Shown here in pieces: positions 40,240 to 48,796 of a DNA stretch of 64,000 nucleotides. Positions within the stretch are counted from its first letter, which is position 1. Each line of letters begins with the position of its first letter. A program made the translations under genes and the position numbers. This DNA is from Magnetospirillum sp. UT-4 (GTDB lineage Bacteria; Pseudomonadota; Alphaproteobacteria; Rhodospirillales; Magnetospirillaceae): the NCBI RefSeq assembly GCF_902729435.1, contig NZ_CACVCG010000046.1:62001-126000 (forward strand), in the 5' to 3' direction. The notes under the pieces were generated by a model that saw nothing but the letters and a program-made list of their open reading frames with translations, was not told the DNA's origin and ran no database searches.

Positions 40240-40656
40240 TCATAGCCCCCCCCCGGCCGACTCGATCCACGGCCGATATGCTTTATCGGCGCCAAGAATG
40301 TGTTCGGTCAACCACTTCTTCAGGAATGCCAGAACCTCGTCGCCCAGCACCTGCCGTTCGCCCGCGCCCCAGCGGTCGCGGATGGCGCGCACCCGCGATT
40401 CGAGGTCGCGATGCAGCCGCTCGTGCTCGGCCCGCCCGGGATAGCCGATCTCGGCCATCACCAGCTCCTCGCGGCGGAAATGATGCTCGACGTATTCGGC
40501 CAGGACGTTGATGACGCTGCCCACCACCTCGCGGCTCTGGCCGGTCTCCATGGCGTCGTGCAGCTGGCTGAGAAGGTCGAACAGGATGCGGTGATCCGAA
40601 TCAAGCATGGCATTGCCGACGCCGAAGCTCTCGTTCCAGGTCAACAGCGCCGTCAT
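40240..40656 (-). CDS. Bacteriohemerythrin
   Basis: A 138-residue hemerythrin domain protein. Diiron ligands are visible: H22 (LDSDH), H58 or H59 with E63 (EHHFRREE), H78 and H82 (HERLH), H119 and D124 (HILGADK). Such single-domain proteins bind O2 reversibly and may deliver or sense oxygen in microaerobic bacteria. It ends 25 nt upstream of cheZ, so the two may be co-transcribed, linking oxygen binding to motility. Confidence 0.93.
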   Translation of the reverse strand: MTALLTWNESFGVGNAMLDSDHRILFDLLSQLHDAMETGQSREVVGSVINVLAEYVEHHFRREELVMAEIGYPGRAEHERLHRDLESRVRAIRDRWGAGERQVLGDEVLAFLKKWLTEHILGADKAYRPWIESAGGGL

Positions 40657-40829
40657 ACCGCCCCTGTCCGCAAAAGACCAATCTGGAATGAATACACCCT
40701 GAGGCGGGTACCGTACAAGACGGGGCCGGGGGATGGAGGCCGGGGCATTCGGTGTTATGCTCGCAATGGCCGGCGGGCCGACGCCCGGCCCGCCTTATGG
40801 TCTTGCGCAACCGATGCCCAGAGGAAACG

Positions 40830-41825
40830 GTGAAGCGTCTCAGGATCGCCACCTTCAACCTGGAAAGCCTGGACGACCGCCCGCAGCTGCAGGGCGATTT
40901 CGCCGACCGCGTGCTGGTGCTGCGGCCGCAGCTGCTGCGCCTTCGCGCCGACGTGCTGTGCCTGCAGGAGGTCAACGCCCGCGCCGTCTCGAAGCGCGGC
41001 CCGCGCGAACTCACGGCGCTGGACCGGCTGCTGGACGGCACCGAGTACCAGCACTTCCACCGGGTGGTGTCCATGAACCGCGGCGGCGCCCGCGCCGCCG
41101 ACCGCCACAACCTGGTGATTCTCTCGCGCCTGCCGGTGATCGAGCATTGCCAGGTGTGGCACGACCTGGTGCCGCCGCCCGAATACCGCCCGGTCACCGC
41201 GCAGCCGCCGGCGCTGGCCCCCGAGGCGCAGGAATGGGACCGGCCGGTGCTCCATGCCGTGCTGGAGGCGCCGGGCGGGCGCCGGCTGCACGTGGTCAAC
41301 GTCCACCTGCGGGCGCCGCGCGCCGCCTGGCTGCCGGGGCAGAAGGGCGAGCACGGCCGCTGGACGTCGGTCGGCGGCTGGGCCGAGGGCTTCTTCCTGG
41401 CCGCCATCAAACGCACCGGCCAGGCGCTGGAGGCCCGCCTGCTGGTCGAGCGCATCTTCGACGCCGAGCCCGACGCCCTGGTGGCGGTGGCCGGCGACTT
41501 CAATTGCGAGGACCGCGAATCGCCGCTACGCACCATCCGCGGCGACGAGGAGGACACCGCCAACGGCCACCTCGCCCCCCGGGTGCTGGTCCCGGTGGAA
41601 CGCTCGGTGCCGGAAAGCCAGCGCTTCTCGGTGATCCATCACGGCCGCAAGGTGCTTCTCGACCACATCCTGGCGTCGCGGGCGCTGCTGGGCTGGTTCC
41701 TGGGCGCCGAACTGCACAACGAGGCGGTGGGCGACGAGATCGTCTCCCCCGCCGCGGTCTGGGCCAGCCCGAATTCCTTCCACGCCCCCCTGGTGGCGGA
41801 ATTCGCCCCGCCCCGAACGGGGTGA
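40830..41825 (+). CDS. Endonuclease/exonuclease/phosphatase-family protein
   Basis: A 331-residue protein of the DNase I-like metal-dependent hydrolase fold: RIATFNLESL, DVLCLQEVNARA (catalytic Glu), NLVILSRLPV, VVNVHLRAPRA, VAVAGDFNCE and a late DHILASRALL plus NSFHAPLVA (catalytic His) are in the correct order. The GTG at 40830 with AGAGGAAAC upstream is chosen; the upstream ATG frame lacks a site. Substrate (nucleic acid, phosphoester or lipid) unknown. Confidence 0.85.
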   Translation: MKRLRIATFNLESLDDRPQLQGDFADRVLVLRPQLLRLRADVLCLQEVNARAVSKRGPRELTALDRLLDGTEYQHFHRVVSMNRGGARAADRHNLVILSRLPVIEHCQVWHDLVPPPEYRPVTAQPPALAPEAQEWDRPVLHAVLEAPGGRRLHVVNVHLRAPRAAWLPGQKGEHGRWTSVGGWAEGFFLAAIKRTGQALEARLLVERIFDAEPDALVAVAGDFNCEDRESPLRTIRGDEEDTANGHLAPRVLVPVERSVPESQRFSVIHHGRKVLLDHILASRALLGWFLGAELHNEAVGDEIVSPAAVWASPNSFHAPLVAEFAPPRTG

Positions 41826-41861
41826 GGGTCAGGCCGGCAGGTTCTGGGGTGAAAAAAATGG

Positions 41862-41945
41862 ATTCACCACGAAGGGCACGAAGAGGGCACGGAGAAATAA
41901 GCATCCTTCTCTGTGACTTCTCTGTGTCTCTGTGTCTCTGTGGTT
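41862..41945. repeat. Intergenic inverted repeat (ACCACGAAG...CTGTGGT type)
   Basis: Imperfect inverted arms made of short iterations, CACGAAGGGCACGAAGAGGG on the left and CTCTGTGTCTCTGTGTCTCT on the right, in an A/T-richer stretch. Imperfect direct repeats CCGGCAGGTTCTG (about 41834) and CCGGCGGGTTCTG (about 41952) flank it. Similar sequences are common between proteobacterial genes. No ORF is supported here. Confidence 0.65.
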
Positions 41946-41993
41946 ATTCCCCCGGCGGGTTCTGAGGGGGTGATGCCTCGTCGCGCGCAATCA

Positions 41994-42091
41994 CCGTCGT
42001 CCCCGCGCAGGCGGGGACCCAGGGGGTGCACCGACAGCGTGTCCGCGACTCAATTCAACAATGGAGTGTCCTGCCTGCGCGGTAACGACGG
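41994..42091. repeat. REP-like palindromic element
   Basis: Inverted arms beginning CCGTCGTCCCCGCGCAGGCG and ending CCTGCGCGGTAACGACGG surround about 45 nt. The core CCGCGCAGGC matches the element at 24163-24248, so they belong to one dispersed family. It lies right next to the pirin stop and could act as a transcription end. Confidence 0.75.
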
Positions 42092-42096
42092 AGGTG

Positions 42097-42783
42097 TCAC
42101 GCCGTCTCCACCAGCACGAATTCGGCATCCTCGCCGGCGGCGATGGTCAGCTCGGTTTCGCCCTCGACCGCCACGCCGTCGCGCGGGCCGAGGTCCAGGC
42201 CGTTGACCGAAAGGGTGCCGCGCGCCGTCACCAGATAGGCGGGGCGGCCGTCCAGGCGGTGGCGGACGCGGTCGCCCGGGTCCAGGGTGGCGCCGAGCAC
42301 GCGGGCATCGGCGTGGATCAGCGCCGCCCCCTCCTCGCCATGGCCCGAGGCCAGCAGTTGCAGCCGGCCGTGGGCGAGCGGGAACGGCCGGGTCTCCCAG
42401 CGTGGCGCCACCCCTTGCGCGCGCGGCAGGATCCAGATCTGGAACAGGGTGGTATCGACGGCCTCGCGGTTGAACTCGGCATGGCGGATGCCGGTGCCGG
42501 CGCTCATCACCTGCACCTGCCCGGCCTCGGTGCGGCCCTGGTTGCCCAGGGAATCCTCGTGGCTGATGGCGCCGGTGCGGATGTAGGTGACGATTTCCAT
42601 GTCGCGGTGGCCGTGCGGGGCGAAGCCGGTGCCGGCGCGGATGGTATCGTCGTTCCACACCCGGACCTGCCCCACCCGCAGGCGCGCCGGATCGAAATAG
42701 TCGGCGAAGCTGAAATGGTAATGGGCGTTCAGCCAGTCGTTCTCGAAGGTGCCGAGGCGGGCGAAGGGGCGGTGGTCGAGCAT
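42097..42783 (-). CDS. Pirin family protein
   Basis: A 228-residue bicupin. FGTFENDWLNAHYHFSF-like opening, the metal-binding GFAPHGHRDMEIVTYI (His-x-His), and VQVMSAGTGIRHAEFN (His, Glu) are the pirin/YhhW signature. Members act as quercetinase-like dioxygenases or redox regulators. It starts 1 nt after the wrbA stop, indicating a two-gene unit for quinone/redox stress. Confidence 0.93.
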   Translation of the reverse strand: MLDHRPFARLGTFENDWLNAHYHFSFADYFDPARLRVGQVRVWNDDTIRAGTGFAPHGHRDMEIVTYIRTGAISHEDSLGNQGRTEAGQVQVMSAGTGIRHAEFNREAVDTTLFQIWILPRAQGVAPRWETRPFPLAHGRLQLLASGHGEEGAALIHADARVLGATLDPGDRVRHRLDGRPAYLVTARGTLSVNGLDLGPRDGVAVEGETELTIAAGEDAEFVLVETA

Positions 42784-42784
42784 G

Positions 42785-43387
42785 TCAGGGTCCCTTGAGG
42801 CGGGTGGCGATTTCGGCCAGGTGGCGGCCCTGGAAGCGGGCCATCTCCAGCTCCTCGGGGCTGGGCCGGCGCGAGCCGTCGGACCCGGCGATGGTGGTGG
42901 CTCCATAAGGGCTGCCGCCGGTGATCTTGTCCATGGCCGTCTGCTGGGTGGCGGAATAGGGCAGCCCCACCACCACCATGCCGAAATGCAGCAGGTTGAC
43001 GATGGTGCCGATCAGCGTCGTCTCCTGGCCGCCGTGCTGGCTGCCGGTCGAGGTGAAGACGCCGGCCGGCTTGCCGATCAAGGCGCCGGCCTGCCACAGC
43101 TTGCCGGTCTGGTCGAGGAAGTTGCGCATCTGCCCGGCCATGTTGCCGTAGCGGGTCGGAGTGCCGATCAGCATTCCGTCGTAATCGGCCAGCTCGTTGG
43201 GGTCGGCGAGCGGCGCGGCCTGGCCGGTCTTGGCGTGGATCTGGGCCAGCACCGGGTCGGGGATGGTCTCGGGCACGCGCTTCACCACGCCTTCGGCGCC
43301 GGCCTGGCGCACCCCCTCGGCGGCGGCCTCGGCCATGCTCTCGACGTGGCCCCAGGTGGAATAATAGAGGACCAGGATTCGGGTCAT
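42785..43387 (-). CDS. wrbA: NAD(P)H:quinone oxidoreductase, WrbA type
   Basis: A 200-residue flavodoxin-like protein: [16 protein letters not shown] forms the FMN phosphate loop, [20 protein letters not shown] and [14 protein letters not shown] complete the FMN site, and [15 protein letters not shown] is WrbA-specific. It reduces quinones by two electrons, avoiding semiquinone formation. Length matches the family (about 200). Upstream lies a structured intergenic region with interleaved inverted repeats. Confidence 0.96.
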   Translation of the reverse strand: MTRILVLYYSTWGHVESMAEAAAEGVRQAGAEGVVKRVPETIPDPVLAQIHAKTGQAAPLADPNELADYDGMLIGTPTRYGNMAGQMRNFLDQTGKLWQAGALIGKPAGVFTSTGSQHGGQETTLIGTIVNLLHFGMVVVGLPYSATQQTAMDKITGGSPYGATTIAGSDGSRRPSPEELEMARFQGRHLAEIATRLKGP

Positions 43388-43461
43388 GCACTCACTCCCG
43401 GCTATGCATCCCTGGCATATCGTCACGCCGGCCCGGCCCGGCAACCCAGTGTCCCGCCCCC

Positions 43462-43565
43462 GAAATTCGCATGGCGAAATTCGGCGATAAGCAGGCCACT
43501 ACCTTTTTGAATTGTGTGGTGATTCCGATGCCCGCATTACGATGCGAATTTCAGAATCACCACAC
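43462..43565. repeat. Interleaved perfect inverted repeats upstream of wrbA
   Basis: Two inverted repeats interlock: GAAATTCGCAT (43462-43472) with ATGCGAATTTC (43542-43552), and GTGTGGTGATTC (43514-43525) with GAATCACCACAC (43554-43565); both are perfect. Because the arms cross, both stems cannot form as simple nested hairpins. The 43388-43633 stretch holds no supported gene. It may be a regulatory RNA, operator pair or relic of a palindromic element. Confidence 0.75.
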
Positions 43566-43633
43566 CAGGAGCATGGCGGCAACGGCGCCCTTGGGCCTAT
43601 ACTTCCGCCGAAGGTCTGAGATGGAGGAATGGC

Positions 43634-43705
43634 GTGTCGGCTTTGGCATGGTGCAGATCGCTGGTCGATGAGCTGCCCCTGGACGCCCCGGCCGACGCGG
43701 CATGA
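43634..43705 (+). CDS. Possible 23-residue small ORF coupled to DUF1491 gene
   Basis: A GTG codon with an ideal GGAGGA site 5 nt upstream opens a 23-codon frame (MSALAWCRSLVDELPLDAP and on) that ends in a 4-nt ATGA overlap with the DUF1491 gene. The spacing and overlap are those of real translational coupling. It could be a leader peptide or a tiny protein; no family is recognised. Confidence 0.4.
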   Translation: MSALAWCRSLVDELPLDAPADAA

Positions 43706-44046
43706 GCGAACCCAAGCTGAAGGCCCGGCTGTTCGTCCATGCCGCCATCCGCCGCTGCGACCTGCTGGGGATGTCGGCGGTGGTGGCCCGGCGCGGCGAC
43801 GCCGATGCCGGCACCATCGTGGTCAAGGCGGTGCGCCGCGACGGCACCGCCGAGGTGTTCACCCAGGTGCGCGACGCCGAGGGCCGCCTGGCCTGGTTCC
43901 GCGCCACCGGCCCCGAACCGGTGCCCGAGGACCGGGCCGACGCCTATATCCGCCGCGCCGCCGACGTGGATTCCGACCTGTGGGTGATCGACGTCGATTG
44001 CCCCGACGGTCAGGTCCCCTTCATCGAAAGCATAGTCCGGGCCTGA
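43702..44046 (+). CDS. DUF1491 family protein
   Basis: A 114-residue protein with the alphaproteobacterial DUF1491 pattern: LKARLFVHAAIRRCDLLGMSAVVARRGDADAG-like start, a central FTQVRD, and YIRRAADVDSDLWVIDVDC near the end. The function of the family is unknown. Its ATG overlaps a putative upstream small ORF with a strong ribosome-binding site. Confidence 0.8.
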   Translation: MSEPKLKARLFVHAAIRRCDLLGMSAVVARRGDADAGTIVVKAVRRDGTAEVFTQVRDAEGRLAWFRATGPEPVPEDRADAYIRRAADVDSDLWVIDVDCPDGQVPFIESIVRA

Positions 44047-44101
44047 GGTTCCTGCCCGATGACCCGGCGTCGGACGAGCGGCAGGACTGGCACCTGGCGC
44101 G

Positions 44102-44734
44102 TCAGGCGGCCTGAGCCAGCTCGCCGGCCGCCTGGCGGACGATGGTCACCGCCGCCGACAGCGGCAGCCAGGCCAGCACCACCGCCACCATCAGGTCGGG
44201 CCACGGCGTGTCGCTGGCCCACACCCCGGCGGCGGCGGCCAGCACCGCCAGATTGCCGATGGCGTCGTTGCGCGAGCACAGCCAGATCGAACGCATGTTG
44301 GCGTCGCCGGCCCGGTAGCGGTACAGCAGCAGTGCCACCCCGGCATTGACGGCGAAGGCCAGCAGGCCGATGGCGCCCATCACCTCGGCCTTGGGCAGGG
44401 TGCCGTTGGCGAGGTGCCACGCCGCGCTGCCGGCCACCCACAGCCCGACCGCGCCCAGCGACAGGCCCTTGAACAGGGCCGCCTGGGCGCGCCGGCGCGC
44501 CGACAGGCCCAGCACCGCCAGGCTGATGGCGTAATTGGCCGCATCCGACAGGAAATCCCCGGAATCGGCCAGCAGCGAGGCCGAGCGCCCGACCACGCCG
44601 CCGCCGAATTCGACCGCGAACATGATGGCGTTCACCACCAGGGCGAAGATCAGGATGCGACGATAGAGCGGATCGACGCTGGCCGTCGGCGGTCCGCCGC
44701 ACCCACACCCGCCGCCGCCGCACGTTGCCGACAT
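44102..44734 (-). CDS. Cation efflux (CDF-like) membrane protein with Cys-rich N-terminus
   Basis: A 210-residue membrane protein of six hydrophobic segments. LLADSGDFLSDAANYAISL and SRNDAIGNLAVL match the metal-site helices of cation diffusion facilitators (Asp, Asp, Asn), but the cytoplasmic C-terminal domain of most CDFs is absent. The N-terminus SATCGGGGCGCGGP is a likely metal-binding tail. GGAGGG lies 4 nt before the ATG. Zn or related divalent metals are the expected substrate. Confidence 0.8.
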   Translation of the reverse strand: MSATCGGGGCGCGGPPTASVDPLYRRILIFALVVNAIMFAVEFGGGVVGRSASLLADSGDFLSDAANYAISLAVLGLSARRRAQAALFKGLSLGAVGLWVAGSAAWHLANGTLPKAEVMGAIGLLAFAVNAGVALLLYRYRAGDANMRSIWLCSRNDAIGNLAVLAAAAGVWASDTPWPDLMVAVVLAWLPLSAAVTIVRQAAGELAQAA

Positions 44735-44842
44735 GCATCCCTCCGTTGCCGAACACTCCCGGCCGGGCAAGGCCGACCTTGCCCTCTCCGCCAATTTGTA
44801 TAGAAGAGGGCTTCCGTCAATTCCAGCCGCAAGGACCTTGCC

Positions 44843-45220
44843 ATGACCCGTCGACTGATCTCCTCCGGCTCCCCCTTCGAGGAAGTGGCCGGCTATTCCC
44901 GCGCCGTCGTCCAGGATCCCTGGGTGTTCGTCTCCGGCACCTCGGGCTTCAAGGACGGCCAGATCGCCGAGTCCGAGGTCGACCAGGCCGACCAGTGTCT
45001 GCAGACCATCGCCGCCGCGCTGGAAAAGGCCGGCGCCACCATGGCCGACGTGGTCCGGGTGGTCTGCTACATCACCGATCCCGGCTATTTCCAGACCGTC
45101 GGCCCGGTGCTGGGCAAGTACTTCAAGGTGACCAAGCCGGCCAACACCACGGTGGTGTGCGGCCTGGTCGATCCGCGCATGAAGGTCGAGATCGAGGTCA
45201 CCGCGCTGAAGGCGGGCTGA
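44843..45220 (+). CDS. RidA family protein
   Basis: A 125-residue YjgF/YER057c/UK114 protein: VFVSGTSGFKDGQI, QTIAAALEKAGATMADVVRVVCYITD and VEIEVTALK are the trimer and active-site elements; Arg177-equivalent lies in GLVDPRMKVEIE. RidA hydrolyses reactive enamine/imine intermediates released by PLP enzymes. This subgroup resembles the RidA-like proteins with altered ligands, so its substrate is uncertain. Confidence 0.9.
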   Translation: MTRRLISSGSPFEEVAGYSRAVVQDPWVFVSGTSGFKDGQIAESEVDQADQCLQTIAAALEKAGATMADVVRVVCYITDPGYFQTVGPVLGKYFKVTKPANTTVVCGLVDPRMKVEIEVTALKAG

Positions 45221-45235
45221 GCCCTCACGCCCCCC

Positions 45236-45287
45236 GGGGGGCTCCGGATCAGGTTCGAGCCCGTTCGATAATCGGCCGGCTCGAACC
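45236..45287. terminator. Hairpins between convergent ridA-like and kinase genes
   Basis: A short GCCCCCC/GGGGGGC palindrome (about 45229-45242) is followed by perfect 10-bp arms GGTTCGAGCC (45252-45261) and GGCTCGAACC (45278-45287). They lie in the 70-nt gap between convergent genes and may end both transcripts; no clear T run is present. Confidence 0.45.
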
Positions 45288-45290
45288 GGT

Positions 45291-47066
45291 TCAGTCGGGC
45301 AACGCCACGCAGAAGGTGCTGCCGACGCCACCGGGGCCGTCCTCGACCCAAATGCGCCCGCCATGCAGTTCGACGATCTTCTTGGCGCTGGTCAGGCCGA
45401 TGCCGGTGCCTTGGAATTCGTGGCGGGCGTGCAGGCGCTGGAACAGGCCGAAAATGGTTTCACGGTATTGGGGATCGATGCCGATGCCGTTATCGGCGAC
45501 CCGGATGATCCATTCGCCGTCCCCGGGCTCCGCCTCGATCGTCACCCGAGGCGCGACGTCGGGGGCGCGATACTTGAGCGCGTTGCCGATCAGGTTCTGG
45601 AACACGCGGATCAGTTCCACCGGATTTCCGGACAATACGGGCAGTTGGCCGACGATGCGGACCTTGCCGTCGGTTTCGGTGGTGAGGGCCTGAAGGTTTT
45701 CGAGGGCTTCGCGCACCACCTGGCCCAGGTCGATCGCCACGTTCACGCGATCGTGCTGGCCAATGCGCGAGTATTCGAGCAGGTCCTTGATCAGATTGCT
45801 CATCCGGAAGGCGCCCTCACGGGCGAAGCCGATGAATTCCCGCGCCTCGTCGTCCAATCGGTCGCCATGACGACGTGACAGAAGATCGACGTAGGACACC
45901 ACCATGCGCAGCGGTTCCTGGAGGTCGTGGGACGCCACATAGGCGAAACGTTCGAGTTCCCGGTTCGATGCCTCCAGGGCCTCGGTTCGCTCGGCCACCA
46001 GTGATTCGAGGTCGTGTCGATAGCGGTTCAGCTCGCTTTCCACCGCTTTGAGGGCCCGGCCGACCTCGACGGCCTCGGCGGGACCGCGGTCGAGAGCCAC
46101 CACCGGGTCGCCCGATCCCAAGGCGAGCGCCGGCGCCGTCAGGTCGCGGACCGACCGACCGATCTGGCCGCCGATCATCCAGGCGGCGGCGACCCCAGCC
46201 AGCAGCAGCAGGCCCACCGTCCCGTAGAGCAGCGCGAGTGTTCCCAGCGTCTCGGTCAGCACCACGGTCCACGGCGTCGAGATTCCCACCGACCATCCGG
46301 TCTCGGTCGAGCGCGTGAAGGCGATGATGACCGTGAGACCTTCGAGCGTACGCGACTCGACGATGCCGTGGGTGTCCTTGGCCATGCGCTCGACCAGTTC
46401 CGGGATGCCCTTCTTGCCCACCAACTGATCGTGCAGGTGGGTCCGCGCGGCGATCACCCCCTGGCTGTCGAACACGGCGGCCATGCGGCCCTCGGGCAGA
46501 TTCTGGTTGGCCAGCAGCCGCACCAGGGATTGCGGCAGGTAGCCGACGCTTAGCACATAGGCGACCTTCCCGGCCCGCCAGACCGGGACTTCGACGGTGA
46601 CTACCGGCTTGCCGGTGACGCCGCCGATGTAGATATCAGACAGCAGCGGCTGACCGGACGCGGCCACCCGCTTCAACAGATCGATGTTGCCGTGTTTGGG
46701 CAAGGGCTCTCCCGGCGGACGCAACGTGTTGACCAATTGCTGGCCGGTCAGGTCGCTCAGGACGATGGTGAAGCCGGGAAACGGGGCGCCCAGGACGCTG
46801 CGGGCTTCGGCGTGGAAGGCCTGCATATTCCCTGACTGCAAGGTCGGCGAGGCGGCAAGCGCCCTGGCCACGCTCAATCCGACCATGAAGTCCCGGTCCA
46901 CGGCCGCCGCCAGTGCGCGGGTGGTCTGGATCATGTCGATCTCGACCTGCGTCTTCTGGTTGGCGAACAGAAGATAGGCCAGAAGGCCCAGTGCGATGAT
47001 CGGCGGCACAGTCGTCAGCACGACGACTGCGATCAACCGGGATCGGATACTGGGAAAAATCGACAT
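45291..47066 (-). CDS. Sensor histidine kinase with periplasmic Cache domain
   Basis: A 591-residue membrane kinase. A first membrane segment (about residues 10-30), a periplasmic dCache-like region (about 35-270, ending TGWSVGISTPWTVV), a second segment (about 280-305), a HAMP-like linker and a coiled coil precede HisKA with His380 (FAYVASHDLQEPLRMV) and the HATPase (NLIGNALKYR, VADNGIGID, GTGIGLTSAKKIVELHGG). This HisKA subtype is common in bacteriophytochrome-like kinases. The start ATG at 47066 is chosen for topology; another lies 60 nt upstream. No response regulator is adjacent. Confidence 0.9.
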   Translation of the reverse strand: MSIFPSIRSRLIAVVVLTTVPPIIALGLLAYLLFANQKTQVEIDMIQTTRALAAAVDRDFMVGLSVARALAASPTLQSGNMQAFHAEARSVLGAPFPGFTIVLSDLTGQQLVNTLRPPGEPLPKHGNIDLLKRVAASGQPLLSDIYIGGVTGKPVVTVEVPVWRAGKVAYVLSVGYLPQSLVRLLANQNLPEGRMAAVFDSQGVIAARTHLHDQLVGKKGIPELVERMAKDTHGIVESRTLEGLTVIIAFTRSTETGWSVGISTPWTVVLTETLGTLALLYGTVGLLLLAGVAAAWMIGGQIGRSVRDLTAPALALGSGDPVVALDRGPAEAVEVGRALKAVESELNRYRHDLESLVAERTEALEASNRELERFAYVASHDLQEPLRMVVSYVDLLSRRHGDRLDDEAREFIGFAREGAFRMSNLIKDLLEYSRIGQHDRVNVAIDLGQVVREALENLQALTTETDGKVRIVGQLPVLSGNPVELIRVFQNLIGNALKYRAPDVAPRVTIEAEPGDGEWIIRVADNGIGIDPQYRETIFGLFQRLHARHEFQGTGIGLTSAKKIVELHGGRIWVEDGPGGVGSTFCVALPD

Positions 47067-47229
47067 TATCGCCTGAACCGAAAGCCCGAATATGGGCGCC
47101 CATATGGCCTGCGCGACGCGCAGCATGGCATGACACTGGGCGGTCCGGAAGGCGAAACGGCGTCGTCGAATTCGTCATCGGAGAAAAATCACCGACCTGA
47201 ACGCCCCGATCAGCCGCTTCCGACGCCCC

Positions 47230-48000
47230 TCACGCCCCCGGCTTGCGGGCGATCACCGCCCACAGCCGGTGGGTCAGGGCCAGCGGTTCGGCGGGAAAGC
47301 GGCTGTCGAGCATGCGCCCGTGCTCGCGGTCGAAATCGGCGACCAGCTGCGGCGACAGACTGGCGGCGACGCCGGCGCTGGCACGGATGCGGGCGCGCCA
47401 TTCGTCCCGCCCGCGCGGCAGGTCGAGGTCGTAGGAGAAGGTCTCCAGCCCGCCGAACCCCGCCATCGCCAGCTCGGACAGCCATTGCGGATAGATGCCG
47501 GTGCCGCCGCCCATGGGCCAGTCCGGGTTCCACTTGCGGATCAGATCCTCGGTGGCGGCGACCACGTTGCCCGGCAGCGGCAGCCAGTCGAAATGCAGCA
47601 CCGCCAGCGATCCGCCCGGCCGCAGGATGCGCAACACCTCGGCCGCCGCGCCGGCGCGGTCGAACCAGTGCCAGCACTGGCCGGCCACCACCGCATCGAC
47701 GGATTGGTCGTCCAGGCCGGTGGCCTCGGCTGTGGCGTGACGGTACTGGATGCAGAGCCCGGCCCCGGCATCGAGGCGGCGCGCGGCTTCCAGCTGCGCG
47801 GCGGCACGGTCGATGCCGGTGACGCGGCAGCCGGCGGCAGCGAACAGGCGCGCCAGCGGGCCGTCGCCGCAGCCCAGATCGACGACATCCTGCCCGGCCA
47901 GCCCCACATGGTGCGGCAGCAGGTGATCGAGCACGGTGGACGGGAAGCCGGCGCGGTAGACGCTGAAGTCGGCCGCCGCCTGGCGGAACCCGACGGTCAT
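47230..48000 (-). CDS. Class I SAM-dependent methyltransferase
   Basis: A 256-residue methyltransferase of the type-11 family: VVDLGCGDGPLARLFAAAG is the SAM motif I, GIDRAAAQLEAAR motif II, and AVVAGQCWHWFD and LRILRPGGSLAVLHFD follow. GGGGGAAGG lies just before the ATG at 48000. Substrate unknown. Divergent from the SDR gene at 48108. Confidence 0.85.
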   Translation of the reverse strand: MTVGFRQAAADFSVYRAGFPSTVLDHLLPHHVGLAGQDVVDLGCGDGPLARLFAAAGCRVTGIDRAAAQLEAARRLDAGAGLCIQYRHATAEATGLDDQSVDAVVAGQCWHWFDRAGAAAEVLRILRPGGSLAVLHFDWLPLPGNVVAATEDLIRKWNPDWPMGGGTGIYPQWLSELAMAGFGGLETFSYDLDLPRGRDEWRARIRASAGVAASLSPQLVADFDREHGRMLDSRFPAEPLALTHRLWAVIARKPGA

Positions 48001-48107
48001 GGCCTTCCCCCAAGGTTGACGAGTTCTGCTATACCCTAGTTCTCCGGTGGAGGCTTGTGATTTCAAATCGCGGTCCCCATCACCATACCAATGAAAGGAG
48101 CTGGGCC

Positions 48108-48776
48108 ATGCCAAACGTCCTGATCACCGGCGCCAATCGCGGCCTCGGCCTGGAATTCGCCCGCCAGTACGCCGCCGACGGCTGGCGCGTCTGCGCCACC
48201 GTGCGCGACCCGGCCAAGGGCAAGGCGGCGTCCGATGCCGGCGCCGAGGTCTATGTCGCCGACGTCGCCGACGCGGGCGCCATCGCCCGCCTGAAGGGCA
48301 CGCTGGCCGGGGTGGCCTTCGATCTGGTGCTCAACAATGCCGGTGTCTACGGCGAGCGCCAGGCCTTCGGCTATGTCGACCCCGAGGAATTCCTGCGGGT
48401 GGTGCGCATCAACACCCTGGGGCCGCTGCTGGTGTCCGAGGCCTTCGCCGGCCAGATGGCCGGACGCAAGGTGATCGCCGCGGTATCCTCGAAGATGGGC
48501 TCCATCGCCGACAACAGCTCGGGCGGCTTCTATGCCTACCGCGCCTCGAAGGCGGCGCTGGACATGGTGGTGAAATCCATGGCCATCGACCTCAAGGCCC
48601 AGGGCGTGATCCCGGTGGCGCTGTCGCCGGGCTGGGTGCGCACCGACATGGGCGGCCCCAGCGCGCCGCTGGACGCGCCGACCGCGGTGGCCGGCATGCG
48701 CAAGGTGCTGGGCGGGCTGACCGCCGCCGATGCCGGCCGGTTCTTCCACTTCGACGGCAGCGAGGTTCCCTGGTAG
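48108..48776 (+). CDS. SDR family oxidoreductase
   Basis: A 222-residue short-chain dehydrogenase: VLITGANRGLGLEFARQY cofactor site, NNAGVYG, SSKMGSI with YAYRASKAALDMV (YxxxK), and SPGWVRTDMGG. It resembles the C-factor/carbonyl-reductase subgroup. AAGGAG lies 9 nt before the ATG, which decides this start over the longer frame. Substrate unknown. Confidence 0.88.
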   Translation: MPNVLITGANRGLGLEFARQYAADGWRVCATVRDPAKGKAASDAGAEVYVADVADAGAIARLKGTLAGVAFDLVLNNAGVYGERQAFGYVDPEEFLRVVRINTLGPLLVSEAFAGQMAGRKVIAAVSSKMGSIADNSSGGFYAYRASKAALDMVVKSMAIDLKAQGVIPVALSPGWVRTDMGGPSAPLDAPTAVAGMRKVLGGLTAADAGRFFHFDGSEVPW

Positions 48777-48796
48777 GCTGGGCGGCGGAGGATGCC

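Noticed and set aside
41913-42206. Small plus-strand frame after the exonuclease-like gene
   Set aside because: It covers two palindromic repeats and the pirin gene's 3' end, with no ribosome-binding site or motif.
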